Shown: positions 8,715-16,908, numbered from the stretch's first letter. The stretch is DNA of 64,000 nucleotides from Microvirga arvi (GCF_016892765.1 NZ_JAFEMD010000019.1:50955-114954); one strand, 5' to 3'. Translations and numbers: made by a program. The notes: a model not told the origin generated them from the sequence alone.

Positions 8715-9677
8715 TTATGGTTTTATTCGATTTTTCTTCCATCCAGAACGGAAGAACTTGCTCGCTGCACCGAGAATGCCCTCGGGGGCGAAAATCATGG
8801 TGCCGATGAACATGAAGCCGAGAACCATCGGCCAGCGAGGTGTGAAATCGCTGACGAAGTTCTCAAGAAGAATGATGGCGGCGGAGCCCACGAAAGCGCC
8901 GAATAGGGTGCCGATGCCGCCGACAATCGCCATCAGGAGTCCTTCGACGGATTGTGACAACTGCACTGTCGATGGGCTGACGAAGTTGTTGAACAAGGCG
9001 TAAAGCGCGCCGGCAACTCCGGCAAATATGCCGGTGATGGTGAACGCGATGAACATGTGGGAGGCCGTGCTATATCCGAGACTGCTCATCCGGCTTTCAC
9101 TATCGCGAATGCCCCGTAACGTGAGTCCGAATGGTGACTGCACGAAGCGCCAGATGATGAAGCTAAAAATCAGCACCGTAACGAGCGTGGTATAAAAGAA
9201 GACCAGCGGATCGGCGATGATTTCAGGCCGGCCTACGCCGCGAATGCCGTTTTCTCCGCCCGTCACACTCGTCCATCGCAGGCAGACGCCCCAGACAATC
9301 ATACCGAGTGCCAGCGTCAGCAACAGGAAATATACGCCGCTGACCCGGACGGCGAGCAGGGCGAAGACCGAAGCAAGCATCGTGGCCGCCAATACACCCA
9401 ACAGCAACGCAATCCATGGCGATCCTCCAGCCACAGAGATCCAGTAGATCACAATATACGTGGAAGCGCCGAAGATAGCACCATGACCGAGGGAGGTGCG
9501 CCCTGCATAGCCTGCCAGTACGTCGATGGACATGGCAAGCAGCGCAAAGATCAGGATCTCATTAGCGACGCTGATCTGGTAGCTTGAGGCGAATAGGGGC
9601 AACGCGCCGAAGATGATCAGGATCGAGGCGAGAGCCGGGATTGGTATGCGACGTTGAGGGCTATAAGCGGACGCCAT
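8715..9677 (-). CDS. livM: LIV-type ABC importer permease LivM
   Basis: 320 aa inner-membrane permease. The ATG at 9677 overlaps the livH stop as ATGA, and GGGAGG lies just upstream, so this start is preferred over a much longer open frame that runs inside livH. About eight hydrophobic segments are seen. Landmarks are YAGRTSLGHGAIFGASTY (the LivM substrate-channel motif), RGIRDSESRMSSLGYS (EAA-like coupling loop) and GGIGTLFGAFVGSAAIILLEN. The long cytoplasmic tail ends KKNRIKP. Confidence 0.92.
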   Translation of the reverse strand: MASAYSPQRRIPIPALASILIIFGALPLFASSYQISVANEILIFALLAMSIDVLAGYAGRTSLGHGAIFGASTYIVIYWISVAGGSPWIALLLGVLAATMLASVFALLAVRVSGVYFLLLTLALGMIVWGVCLRWTSVTGGENGIRGVGRPEIIADPLVFFYTTLVTVLIFSFIIWRFVQSPFGLTLRGIRDSESRMSSLGYSTASHMFIAFTITGIFAGVAGALYALFNNFVSPSTVQLSQSVEGLLMAIVGGIGTLFGAFVGSAAIILLENFVSDFTPRWPMVLGFMFIGTMIFAPEGILGAASKFFRSGWKKNRIKP

Positions 9678-10537
9678 CAGGCAGCCCTCCCGAACAATCC
9701 AAGCGGGCGAAATGCGAGGATCGCCGCCATAGGACCGAAGATGACGAAATAGGCGAGTTCGGGGAACATCACCTGGCCGATCGAATTGAGGAGACCGACG
9801 AGGAGCGCGCCGACGGCAGCACCAACGAGGCTGCCCCGCCCGCCGATGATGACCACAGCCAGAGAGAATACGAGAATTTCTGCGTCGGCCGTCGGGTAAA
9901 GGGTAAGGAAGGCTCCGCCCACTGCGCCGCCCAACCCCGCCAGGGAAGCGCCGAGCATGAAGGTCGCGAGGAAGACCCTGCGGATATTGATTCCCATGGC
10001 TTCGACCATCTCGGCGTCGTCCACTCCCGCGCGGATGAGCGCGCCGAGACGGGTGCGGTTGAGCAGAAGCCAGAGCGCCAGGAACACGACCAGACCGAGA
10101 ACGAGCACAAACAGCCGGTACTTCGGATAAAACCCGCCGCCGACCCGAACCGCGCCGCGGAGCATCTCCGGGACAGGCATCGAAAAAGTGTCGCCGCCCC
10201 ATATGACGAGGGCGAGATCGTTGAGCACAAAGGCGACACCAAGGGTCAGCAGGACCTGACGCAGCTCGAAGCCACGCACGAAACGCAAGAGCCCCAGATC
10301 AAGGACCACCCCCATCAACGCCACGCAAAGCATTGAGGACAGGACTCCGAGCGCGAAGTTGCCGGTCATTCCGGTGACGGAATAAGCAATATAACCGCCG
10401 AAGAGATAGAGTGCGCCGTGGGCTAGATTGACGATCCGCAGCAGCCCGAAGATCAGGGTAAAACCCGAAGCAACGATGAACAGAAGGGCTGCGAATGTTA
10501 GCCCATTGAGAATTTGGATGAGATTGAGGCCGGACAA
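9677..10537 (-). CDS. livH: LIV-type ABC importer permease LivH
   Basis: 286 aa inner-membrane permease. Shows the standard LivH start LIQILNGLTFAALLFIVASGFTLIFGLLRIVNLAHGALYLFGG, the coupling region GALIRAGVDDAEMVEAMGINIRR, and the conserved GGRGSLVGAAVGALLVGLLNS near the C-terminus ending RPLGLFGR. Three bases separate it from the upstream deacetylase stop, and it overlaps livM by four bases, which supports a single transcript. Confidence 0.92.
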   Translation of the reverse strand: MSGLNLIQILNGLTFAALLFIVASGFTLIFGLLRIVNLAHGALYLFGGYIAYSVTGMTGNFALGVLSSMLCVALMGVVLDLGLLRFVRGFELRQVLLTLGVAFVLNDLALVIWGGDTFSMPVPEMLRGAVRVGGGFYPKYRLFVLVLGLVVFLALWLLLNRTRLGALIRAGVDDAEMVEAMGINIRRVFLATFMLGASLAGLGGAVGGAFLTLYPTADAEILVFSLAVVIIGGRGSLVGAAVGALLVGLLNSIGQVMFPELAYFVIFGPMAAILAFRPLGLFGRAA

Positions 10538-10540
10538 GAC

Positions 10541-11428
10541 TCAGTACCCTTTAAGGGCGTCGGGACGCTGGCTGAGATACCAGTCGTGGATCTGCTCGCC
10601 GGTCCAGAACACGACGTCGGGGAGGCGACTGATCTTTTCCAGAATGCGCCGAAAGTGCTTGGCTCGGTGCGGGGCGCCCATGATGTAGGGGTGAACTACA
10701 AGCGCCATTACGCGCGCAGAATTGGCGCTATCGTGATAGAGCTGCTCGAATTGATCCATCGCCCGATCGTGGTACTCGGTTGCCTTATGATGTTGAATCA
10801 ACATCATGGCGACGTCATTGCATTCCTGCGTGTAGGGAATGTTGACGATGGGCTTGGTGCGGGTCTTGAGAACGACCGGCTCATCGTCGAGAACCCAGTC
10901 GCATACATATTCGAAGCCTTCCTCGACGAGGAGATCGGGGGTTTCCCAGGTTTCAGTCAATCCCGGTCCGAGCCAGCCGCGGGGTGCCTTGCCGGTGAAG
11001 GTTTTGATGGCCTCCGCAGTCTTGCGAATATCCTCGCGCTCGTCGGGGACCTTCTGCATGTTCTTCTGGCCGAAGCCATGGCCCATGAACTCCCAGCCCC
11101 GATCAAGAGCTGCGCGGGAAATGGCCTCGTAGGTGGCGATGGCCTTGCCGTTGATAGCAAGAACGGCCTTGATGCCGTGATTGTCGAGGTCCTCGAGAAT
11201 GCGCCAAAACCCAACACGGTTGCCATACTCGTGCCAGGCCCAGTTCGGAATATCCGGTGAGGGAGAGCCGCCCGCAGGTGGTGTCAACACCGTACGAGGC
11301 ATGGTTTCCTTTGGGTCCCATTCTTCGATGTTGACGATCACCCATACCACCATCCGAGCCTTGCCCGGCAGTTTCAGGGGAGGGCGTTCGGTAATGGCTG
11401 AGTATGTGATGCGTTCGGTTGGCAGCAT
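10541..11428 (-). CDS. Polysaccharide deacetylase family protein, PuuE allantoinase / cyclic imidase-like (second copy)
   Basis: 295 aa from the ATG at 11428, four bases after the FAH gene stop, with AAGAAGG upstream. Paralogue of the protein at 2482-3372; the same landmarks recur: VWVIVNIEEWDP, PNWAWHEYGNRVGFWR, AINGKAI, GWEFMGHGFGQKN, GWLGPGLTETWETPDLLVEEGFEYVCDWVLDDEP and LVVHPYIMGAPHR. The length near 295 aa matches bacterial imidases and allantoinases of this fold. The two copies differ enough (for example Gly-Leu-Gly against Gly-Trp-Glu before the LTET motif) to suggest different ring substrates. Confidence 0.82.
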   Translation of the reverse strand: MLPTERITYSAITERPPLKLPGKARMVVWVIVNIEEWDPKETMPRTVLTPPAGGSPSPDIPNWAWHEYGNRVGFWRILEDLDNHGIKAVLAINGKAIATYEAISRAALDRGWEFMGHGFGQKNMQKVPDEREDIRKTAEAIKTFTGKAPRGWLGPGLTETWETPDLLVEEGFEYVCDWVLDDEPVVLKTRTKPIVNIPYTQECNDVAMMLIQHHKATEYHDRAMDQFEQLYHDSANSARVMALVVHPYIMGAPHRAKHFRRILEKISRLPDVVFWTGEQIHDWYLSQRPDALKGY

Positions 11429-11432
11429 GACA

Positions 11433-12128
11433 TTACGCCTTCTTAGGACCGATGGAGAACGAGAAGGGCGCCAAGCCCTCGACGGTAGCAACGAGACGAT
11501 CGCCGGGAACGATCGGCCCGACCCCGGCGGGTGTGCCTGTCATGATGAGGTCGCCAGGCTCCAGGCTGTACTGTGTCGAGAGGTTTGCGATGATTTCGGG
11601 TGTGTTCCAGATCATCTGCCGGAGGTCAGCACGCTGGCGCTCCTCGTCGTTGACGCTGAGGGTGATGCTGCCTTCGAGCCGGTGTCCGACGGAATCTACG
11701 GGGTGCAGAGGGCCGCACGGCGCCGAATGATCGAAGGATTTTCCGATTTCCCACGGGAGACCCTTCTTGAAGGACTCGCGCTGACGGTCACGGCGGGTCA
11801 GGTCTATGCCTGCGGCATATCCAAAAACAACGTCCAGCGCTTCGGCAACAGGAATGTTGCGCGCGCTCTTACCGATGGCTGCGACCAGCTCAACCTCGTA
11901 CTGGAAGTCCTCTGTGGCCGGCGGGTAGGGAACAACCTCACCCTCGGAAACGATGGAGTCGGTCGGCTTCTGGAAGAAGAATGGCAGATCCCGCTCGTCG
12001 CCCTCCTTCATCTCACGAATATGCTCCACATAGTTGCGGCCTACGCAATAAATGCGGCGCACCGGGAAGCGGTCTTCACTACCGATGATGGCGAGTGTCG
12101 TGACACTGTGAGGAAAAACCAGAGCCAT
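11433..12128 (-). CDS. Fumarylacetoacetate hydrolase (FAH) family protein
   Basis: 231 aa, minimal single-domain FAH fold. Members hydrolyse C-C bonds, decarboxylate or tautomerise 2-keto acids with Mg2+. Motifs: IYCVGRNYVEHI, PFFFQKPTDSIV, the metal block FQYEVELVAAIG, FGYAAGIDLTRRDRQ, SFKKGLPWEIGKSFDHSAP and LIMTGTPAGVGP. First gene of the minus-strand operon; the 280-base gap to the divergent gntR at 12409 contains the likely promoter and an operator-like palindrome. Similar to YcgM/FAHD1-type acylpyruvases; substrate not determinable. Confidence 0.85.
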   Translation of the reverse strand: MALVFPHSVTTLAIIGSEDRFPVRRIYCVGRNYVEHIREMKEGDERDLPFFFQKPTDSIVSEGEVVPYPPATEDFQYEVELVAAIGKSARNIPVAEALDVVFGYAAGIDLTRRDRQRESFKKGLPWEIGKSFDHSAPCGPLHPVDSVGHRLEGSITLSVNDEERQRADLRQMIWNTPEIIANLSTQYSLEPGDLIMTGTPAGVGPIVPGDRLVATVEGLAPFSFSIGPKKA

Positions 12129-12267
12129 TTCAGGGAGCGGCCATACTTAAGGGGCGTGGCGTGATCCTGCGCATGGTTTGTTCTCCTGTTCCAGGGGCCA
12201 CTCAGGCGGCTAACCCGAGCTTTATGACAACGGAAGGCTACATCCATTTGGACCCCAGTCAAGAAGG

Positions 12268-12279
12268 AATGTATACATT
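12268..12279. promoter_or_regulatory. Candidate GntR operator AATGTATACATT
   Basis: Perfect 12-base palindrome with a GTATAC core, in the divergent gap between the FAH-led operon (start 12128) and gntR (start 12409). Several FCD-family GntR regulators bind palindromes with this core, so it is the natural site for the adjacent regulator. Function is inferred. Confidence 0.5.
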
Positions 12280-12408
12280 TCACTTAAGGATTAGAGATCC
12301 GCTACGGCACGGTTGGAGAAGCCCTATCGCAAAGCGATCCATTTAAAGGGAGGTGCAAAAGGGATTGTCACGTAGTAAGTTAGCCACAAACAGCTCAGGA
12401 AGATACCA

Positions 12409-13194
12409 GTGCATTCACAGAGTGACCTTCAGGACGGCGCCCGCACGGGTGAGTTGGACGCCCCGACGCGAAGTGTATCCATTACCGAGCAATTGCGATG
12501 CGGAATCCTCGCTGGTGACTTTCAGCCCGGCGAACGAATCTATGAGGTCAATCTCTCAGAGAAGCTGAAGGTATCTCGCACTCCCATACGGGCCGCGCTC
12601 CAATCTCTCGCGGGCGAGGGGCTGCTCAGGCATATCCCCAATCGAGGCTATTATGTTCAGGAATTCTCGGTTGATGAGATCGTTCAGGCTTACGAGATCC
12701 GGGCAACCCTTGAGGGTCTGTGCGCCAAGCGCGCTGCACAGCTTGGGCTGAATGCGGAGGATCGCGACATCATAGAGAGGGCTTTGCGTGAAGGAGATTT
12801 GCTTCTGCAGAAGGAAGAACTCTCTGCTGACGACCGTAGCATCTATGGCGAAATAAACGCCGCCTTTCACAGCGCCATACACAGGGCCGGGCAATCGCGC
12901 ATGCTGCGTGACATGCTCCGAGTGTCCCAGCAGGTCGCCCCGTCATCGCATCGCAATGTTATCGCCTTCGAACTCCGGGATGTCCGCCGCCGACATGACG
13001 ATCATCACCGCATCTACGAGTCCATCCTGTATCGTGATGGAGGCCGCGCGGAGCTTTTGATGCGTGATCATGTGGAAACAGTGAAGATTTCGCTCATACG
13101 ATCCTTCTCGCGCGAGGCCACGTCTCCTGATGGCGCTGTCTCTTCACGTACCGCAAAAGGGGTCTCCTCCCGAGAAATCAGAAGAGTGAAGTGA
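12409..13194 (+). CDS. GntR family transcriptional regulator, FCD (FadR-type) subfamily
   Basis: 261 aa from a GTG start with AGGAAG upstream. Winged helix-turn-helix at about 25-90 (ITEQLRCGILAGDFQPGERIYEVNLSEKLKVSRTPIRAALQSLAGEGLLRHIPNRGYYV), then an all-helical FCD effector domain at about 95-235 with the metal-binding pattern D/E...H...H (AFHSAIHRAG, HRIYESILYRDG, HVETVKISL). Transcribed away from the 11-gene FAH/LIV/imidase operon, which it probably represses until an acid effector binds. Upstream palindrome at 12268. A polar C-terminal tail of about 25 residues is not part of the fold. Confidence 0.9.
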   Translation: MHSQSDLQDGARTGELDAPTRSVSITEQLRCGILAGDFQPGERIYEVNLSEKLKVSRTPIRAALQSLAGEGLLRHIPNRGYYVQEFSVDEIVQAYEIRATLEGLCAKRAAQLGLNAEDRDIIERALREGDLLLQKEELSADDRSIYGEINAAFHSAIHRAGQSRMLRDMLRVSQQVAPSSHRNVIAFELRDVRRRHDDHHRIYESILYRDGGRAELLMRDHVETVKISLIRSFSREATSPDGAVSSRTAKGVSSREIRRVK

Positions 13195-13238
13195 CAGTTT
13201 CCGGTGCGACCTCTAACAAGAAGGGGTCGGAACAAGAA

Positions 13239-13323
13239 CTGATGGGTGGACGCCTCCCTCAAGTGGTGTTCAACACCTCCACTTTGGCACACCAAGGCCG
13301 TTGGGGGGCGTCCACCCCATCAG
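13239..13323. repeat. Long imperfect palindrome between convergent genes
   Basis: Arms of about 20 bases, CTGATGGGTGGACGCCTCCC (13239-13258) and its near-exact complement (13303-13323, one mismatch and one extra C), enclose a second perfect palindrome GGTGTTCAACACC (13265-13277). It lies between gntR (+) and the DapA-like gene (-), so may act as a bidirectional terminator. The 27 bases after it (13324-13350) match 20405-20431 at 22 positions, so it may instead be a remnant of a dispersed or transposable repeat. Confidence 0.5.
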
Positions 13324-13402
13324 AACCGCCAAGGTTAGTGCAACGGAACCCTGAGTTCTGTCGGAACGAGGTCGCCCCGACTCCGGATTCCACGGCAAGC
13401 GT

Positions 13403-14320
13403 TCATGATACTTGATGTTCAAGCCTCTCGAGGTCGCGAAGCAATTTTCTCATTTCCAGAAGACCGAACTCTGTCGGGCTGATGGCGGGGGCGCGATCAA
13501 TAACCTCACTTAAGCCCAGTCGCTCGGCCATCAGGCGCTTGCCGTAGCAGAGCAGGGCTGGGATGGACCGGATCATATAAACGATGAGGGGTAGAAGCTC
13601 CTTGTGGAGGCGCTCTGCTTCGGCAAGGGCCTCGGGAGAACTGTCGCGAAACAGTTCGTAGATTTTCACCTGGACGGGGAGGCAATCGGGAGCGGGGATC
13701 AGGCCCGCCGCTCCGGCTCTGAGGATTGACAGGAACTCAATCCCCCCATGGCCGCCAAACACTGCAAGCTTTCCATCAGTGTCGGCAATCAGGCGCTCCG
13801 TCTCGACCGCCGTGCCTTCGCCCTTGAGGACCGTGATGTTAGCGTGTTGGCGATGCAGCGTCACCATCCCGTCCACGGACAGCCAGACGTCGAGGTTGAA
13901 GGGGTTGTGCTGGATTGCCACCGGGCAATCGAGTGCATCGGCGACCTGTCCGAAAAAGCGGATCAGCTCCAGCTCGCCGCCGCCTCGCGCCGGAGGCGGC
14001 TGCAGGATGACCCAATCCGCGCCTGCGGCCCTGGCCTCGCGTGCGAAGGCGATCTGGCCTGCGATCGACGGCTCGCCGATGGTCACGGCATAGGGAACGC
14101 GTCCTCGATTGAGCGACCCGACAAGTTCGACGACTTCCATGCGCTCGCGCACATCCATCTTGTTCACTTCTGTCACGAGGCCCAGTGCCATCAGCCCGTG
14201 CGCACCGGCTTCGATGCAGTGCTCGACCTGAAGCCGCATGGCCTCTGCGTCGAGGCCACCATGACTGCCGAAGAAGGCATAGAGAACGGGGTAGACCCCG
14301 TGAAAGGCATACTGGTCCAA
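13403..14320 (-). CDS. Dihydrodipicolinate synthase (DapA) family aldolase/dehydratase
   Basis: 305 aa class I aldolase-family TIM barrel. The Schiff-base lysine is in NITVLKGEGT; GHGGIEFLSILRAGAAGLIPAPD is the usual distal loop. Two hallmark sites differ from true DapA: the GTTGE loop reads GLVTEV, and the YNxP motif reads AIQHNPFN, so the catalytic Tyr is missing. That argues against lysine synthesis and for a keto-acid aldolase or dehydratase. Diverges from the RraA-like gene across a 119-base gap with a perfect operator-like palindrome. Confidence 0.8.
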   Translation of the reverse strand: MDQYAFHGVYPVLYAFFGSHGGLDAEAMRLQVEHCIEAGAHGLMALGLVTEVNKMDVRERMEVVELVGSLNRGRVPYAVTIGEPSIAGQIAFAREARAAGADWVILQPPPARGGGELELIRFFGQVADALDCPVAIQHNPFNLDVWLSVDGMVTLHRQHANITVLKGEGTAVETERLIADTDGKLAVFGGHGGIEFLSILRAGAAGLIPAPDCLPVQVKIYELFRDSSPEALAEAERLHKELLPLIVYMIRSIPALLCYGKRLMAERLGLSEVIDRAPAISPTEFGLLEMRKLLRDLERLEHQVS

Positions 14321-14343
14321 GTTTTCCTCCCTTACGACAAAGG

Positions 14344-14362
14344 TATGATGTTAAACATCATA
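14344..14362. promoter_or_regulatory. Candidate GntR operator, perfect 19-base palindrome
   Basis: TATGATGTT-A-AACATCATA: nine-base perfect arms about a single central base, in the gap between the DapA-like gene (minus, start 14320) and the RraA-like gene (plus, start 14440). The spacing resembles FadR/LldR-type sites. The likely ligand is the FCD regulator encoded at 15095. Confidence 0.65.
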
Positions 14363-14439
14363 TGTTCGTTGCTATAACCATCGTAACGCGGCTTAATCCT
14401 GTCAAGCCCGCTAAAGACGGGTTGTATAAGGAGAAGAAA

Positions 14440-15087
14440 ATGACGTCTCTCGCAGAACGGCTGCAGGAGTGCTATTCGGGCGCAGTCTATGACGTCATGC
14501 GCGATATGGGCCTCGCGCCGCGCGTGCTGTCGCGCAGCATTCTTGGCCTTACCAAGGATATGAAGGCGGCAGGCCCGGTCTTCACCGTTCGCGGACGTCC
14601 AGACAACACTGTGAGCGCCCATGAATCTCTTCTGGCTTGGACGGGGCTGCTGTCGAAGGCGCCTGCAGGCCATGTCGTCGTATGCCAGCCGCAAGACGAT
14701 CTGAGGGCTCTCATGGGAGAGCTTTCAGCCGAGACCCTGAAGCTTCGCGGCGTTCGCGGCTACATTGTCGATGGTGGCTGCCGAGATACGAGCTTCATAG
14801 AAGCCGAAGGCTTTCCCGTCTTCTGCCGTTACACGACACCCATAGACATTGTGGCGGGCTGGATTCCCGAGGCGTTCGACGAGCCAGTGACGATCGCTAA
14901 TGTGGTGATCAATGCAGGCGACTACATCCTGGCGGATCGCGACGGCATTGTGGTTATCCCGAAGGATGATGCAGAGAACGTAATCGCCAAGACCGAGGAG
15001 GTCATCCGGACGGAATCAGCTCTGCGCCAGGCGATCCGTGGTGGGCAAGATCCCCAGGAAGCTTACCTCCAATACGGCAAATTCTGA
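14440..15087 (+). CDS. RraA-like protein (4-hydroxy-4-methyl-2-oxoglutarate aldolase / demethylmenaquinone methyltransferase fold)
   Basis: 215 aa from ATG at 14440, with AAGGAG six bases upstream. Class II pyruvate aldolase family; MGELSAETLKLRGVRGYIVDGGCRD carries the conserved Glu and the GGxxRD substrate/metal motif (Arg-Asp intact), and INAGDYILADRDGIVVIP is the C-terminal signature. Likely cleaves a 4-hydroxy- or 4-carboxy-2-oxoacid to pyruvate and a partner. Paralogue of 33826-34479 (shared HESLLAWTGLLSKA-type and DPQEAYL.YGKF blocks) and of a broken copy at 28138. First gene of a plus-strand operon with gntR and tctCBA. Confidence 0.85.
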   Translation: MTSLAERLQECYSGAVYDVMRDMGLAPRVLSRSILGLTKDMKAAGPVFTVRGRPDNTVSAHESLLAWTGLLSKAPAGHVVVCQPQDDLRALMGELSAETLKLRGVRGYIVDGGCRDTSFIEAEGFPVFCRYTTPIDIVAGWIPEAFDEPVTIANVVINAGDYILADRDGIVVIPKDDAENVIAKTEEVIRTESALRQAIRGGQDPQEAYLQYGKF

Positions 15088-15094
15088 GACGGTG

Positions 15095-15913
15095 ATGGTA
15101 CAGGGCTCGAAACCGGGAAAGATCGGTGCTGTGGTGTCCGGGCTTGGCTCGGAGATCATACGCGGAGCATTCCTTCCCGGTCAGGCGCTCCCTCCTGAGC
15201 ACGAGCTTGAGGCGCGTTTTGGCGCCAGCCGGGGTGTTATCCGCGAGGCGATCAAGATGCTGGCAGCCAAAGGGCTCATCAGCGTCCGCCCGCGCTTCGG
15301 GACTCATGTCAAGCCTCGCCATGATTGGAGCCTGCTCGACCGGGAGCTTCTGGGATGGCTGGCAGGAGACCAGGGGCTCGACCGCACTCTACTCCTAGCC
15401 TTCGAGGAAACTCGCGCCATCATCGAGCCTGCGGCGGCAGCCCTCGCTGCCCGAAGAGCTGAGCCCGAAGATGTGCGGCGGATTATGGCAGCGCTCGATG
15501 CAATGGAGCACGGGCGTTCCGATCGGGCCGCCGCGATTGCGGCTGACAAGGATTTCCATCTGTCGATCCTGGAGGCGACCCACAATCCTGTCCTGCGTAG
15601 CTTTCGCGGCGCGATTGATGCCATCCTGAGCGCTGTATTCGATGTCGCCGTCGAAGCTTTTGAGGGAAATCTCGGCAACCACGCGGCCGTCGCGCACGCC
15701 ATCGCACGGGGAGACGCTGATGAAGCCCAAAGATCGATGGAGCAGCTACTGGGCTACACGCTTCATCATCTGAGCCCCGCGTCAGACAAGACGAACAAGA
15801 TTGTTCGGAACAATACAAACCCAAGGGAGAACAGACATGACGTTCAAGAAAATCCTCGCGTTCGCGGCAGTGGCCGCCGTGACAAGCCTGCCCGCTCAGG
15901 CGGCGTGGCCTGA
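15095..15913 (+). CDS. GntR family transcriptional regulator, FCD (FadR-type) subfamily
   Basis: 272 aa from ATG at 15095 (a GTG sits three bases earlier; ribosome site weak). Winged HTH at about 10-75: GSEIIRGAFLPGQALPPEHELEARFGASRGVIREAIKMLAAKGLISVRPRFGTHV; FCD domain follows, with DKDFHLSILEATHNPVLRS and NHAAVAHAIARGDADEA. It starts seven bases after the rraA-like stop. Its frame runs 77 bases into tctC before a stop, so the last about 30 residues (NPRENRHDVQ...) are encoded within tctC and look unstructured. Probably controls the divergent DapA-like and RraA/Tct genes through the palindrome at 14344. Confidence 0.88.
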   Translation: MVQGSKPGKIGAVVSGLGSEIIRGAFLPGQALPPEHELEARFGASRGVIREAIKMLAAKGLISVRPRFGTHVKPRHDWSLLDRELLGWLAGDQGLDRTLLLAFEETRAIIEPAAAALAARRAEPEDVRRIMAALDAMEHGRSDRAAAIAADKDFHLSILEATHNPVLRSFRGAIDAILSAVFDVAVEAFEGNLGNHAAVAHAIARGDADEAQRSMEQLLGYTLHHLSPASDKTNKIVRNNTNPRENRHDVQENPRVRGSGRRDKPARSGGVA

Positions 15914-16808
15914 GCGCCCGATCACGCTCATCGTGCCATGGGCTGCCGGCGGCGGTACGGATGCGGTGGCCCGCATCGTAGCCGCGGGGCTCGAAAAGGA
16001 ACTCGGCAAGCCCGTCAACGTGGTCAACCGTACCGGTGGAGGCGGCGTTGTCGGCCATACAGAGATCGTCAACGCCAAGCCCGATGGCTATACCATCGGC
16101 CTCGCGACAGCTGAGGTCACAACCTATTACTGGTCCAATACGGCTCCGTTCACGTATGAGCAACTGACGCCGATTGCACTCGTCAATTTCGATGCCTCTG
16201 CCTTCAACGTCTCCTCGTCGAGTCCCTGGCAGGACCTCAAGGCCGCTCTTGAAGACATTCGCAAGCAGCCTGTTGGACATTATAAGCTCTCAGGCATGGC
16301 CGCCGGCGCTGCCTATCACCTAGCCTTTGCGGGCCTGCTGAAGCTCGAGGGCATCAATCCCAAGAGCGTGACCGTCGTGCCGAGCCAGGGTGCGGCTCCC
16401 GGTTTCCAGGAGCTGGCCTCTGGGGGCGTCCAGATCGTTCCGTCCTCGCTGCCGGAAGGCAAGCCGATGATTGATGCCGGCCGGGTGAAGTCGCTTGCAG
16501 TCCTGGCCAAGGAAAAGATCGCGGCATTTCCAAACGTACCTACGGTCAAGGAAACCATCGGCAAGGATTATTCGGGCGGAACATGGCGCGGCATCGCAGC
16601 GCCCGCCGGTCTTCCACCAGAGGTAACGGCCCGCCTGATCGCTGCGGTTGAGAAGGTGGCGACGGGTTCCGAATACAAAGGCTTCCTGAACGATCGTGGC
16701 TTTGGCTACGCCTTCGAGAAAGGCGAGGCCTTCAAGACCTTCCTCGCGGAGCAACATAAGAACAACGGCGAGGTCATGGCCGATCTCGGTCTGAAGCTGC
16801 GTCAGTAG
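15837..16808 (+). CDS. tctC: Tripartite tricarboxylate transporter binding protein TctC/Bug family
   Basis: 323 aa from ATG at 15837 with AAGGGAGA upstream. A Sec signal MTFKKILAFAAVAAVTSLPAQAAW is followed by PERPITLIVPWAAGGGTDAVAR, the ligand-gripping start of Bug proteins, then GGGVVGHTEIVNAKPDGYTIG and FPNVPTVKETIGKDY. Periplasmic receptor for the TctA/TctB membrane pair encoded next. A perfect ten-base stem hairpin follows its stop. Bug ligands are usually carboxylic acids, which suits the flanking keto-acid aldolases. Confidence 0.92.
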   Translation: MTFKKILAFAAVAAVTSLPAQAAWPERPITLIVPWAAGGGTDAVARIVAAGLEKELGKPVNVVNRTGGGGVVGHTEIVNAKPDGYTIGLATAEVTTYYWSNTAPFTYEQLTPIALVNFDASAFNVSSSSPWQDLKAALEDIRKQPVGHYKLSGMAAGAAYHLAFAGLLKLEGINPKSVTVVPSQGAAPGFQELASGGVQIVPSSLPEGKPMIDAGRVKSLAVLAKEKIAAFPNVPTVKETIGKDYSGGTWRGIAAPAGLPPEVTARLIAAVEKVATGSEYKGFLNDRGFGYAFEKGEAFKTFLAEQHKNNGEVMADLGLKLRQ

Positions 16809-16848
16809 GCGGTCCTCTACGTCTGGCAATGCCGGAGCTTCAAGTGTC

Positions 16849-16889
16849 GATGCGGGCAACGATCGGATTACCGTGCTGCTGCCCGCATC
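16849..16889 (+). promoter_or_regulatory. Intercistronic hairpin between tctC and tctB
   Basis: Perfect ten-base arms GATGCGGGCA (16849-16858) and TGCCCGCATC (16880-16889) around a 21-base loop. No following T run. It lies directly after the binding-protein gene, like hairpins in four other importer operons of this window. Confidence 0.55.
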
Positions 16890-16908
16890 TCTGCCAAGGG
16901 GGCTTCTC

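Noticed and set aside
8715..10202. A 495-codon open frame covering livM and most of livH
   Set aside because: Its first 174 codons are Arg/Pro/Gly-rich and lie antiphase inside livH; the ATG at 9677 with GGGAGG and ATGA overlap gives a normal LivM.
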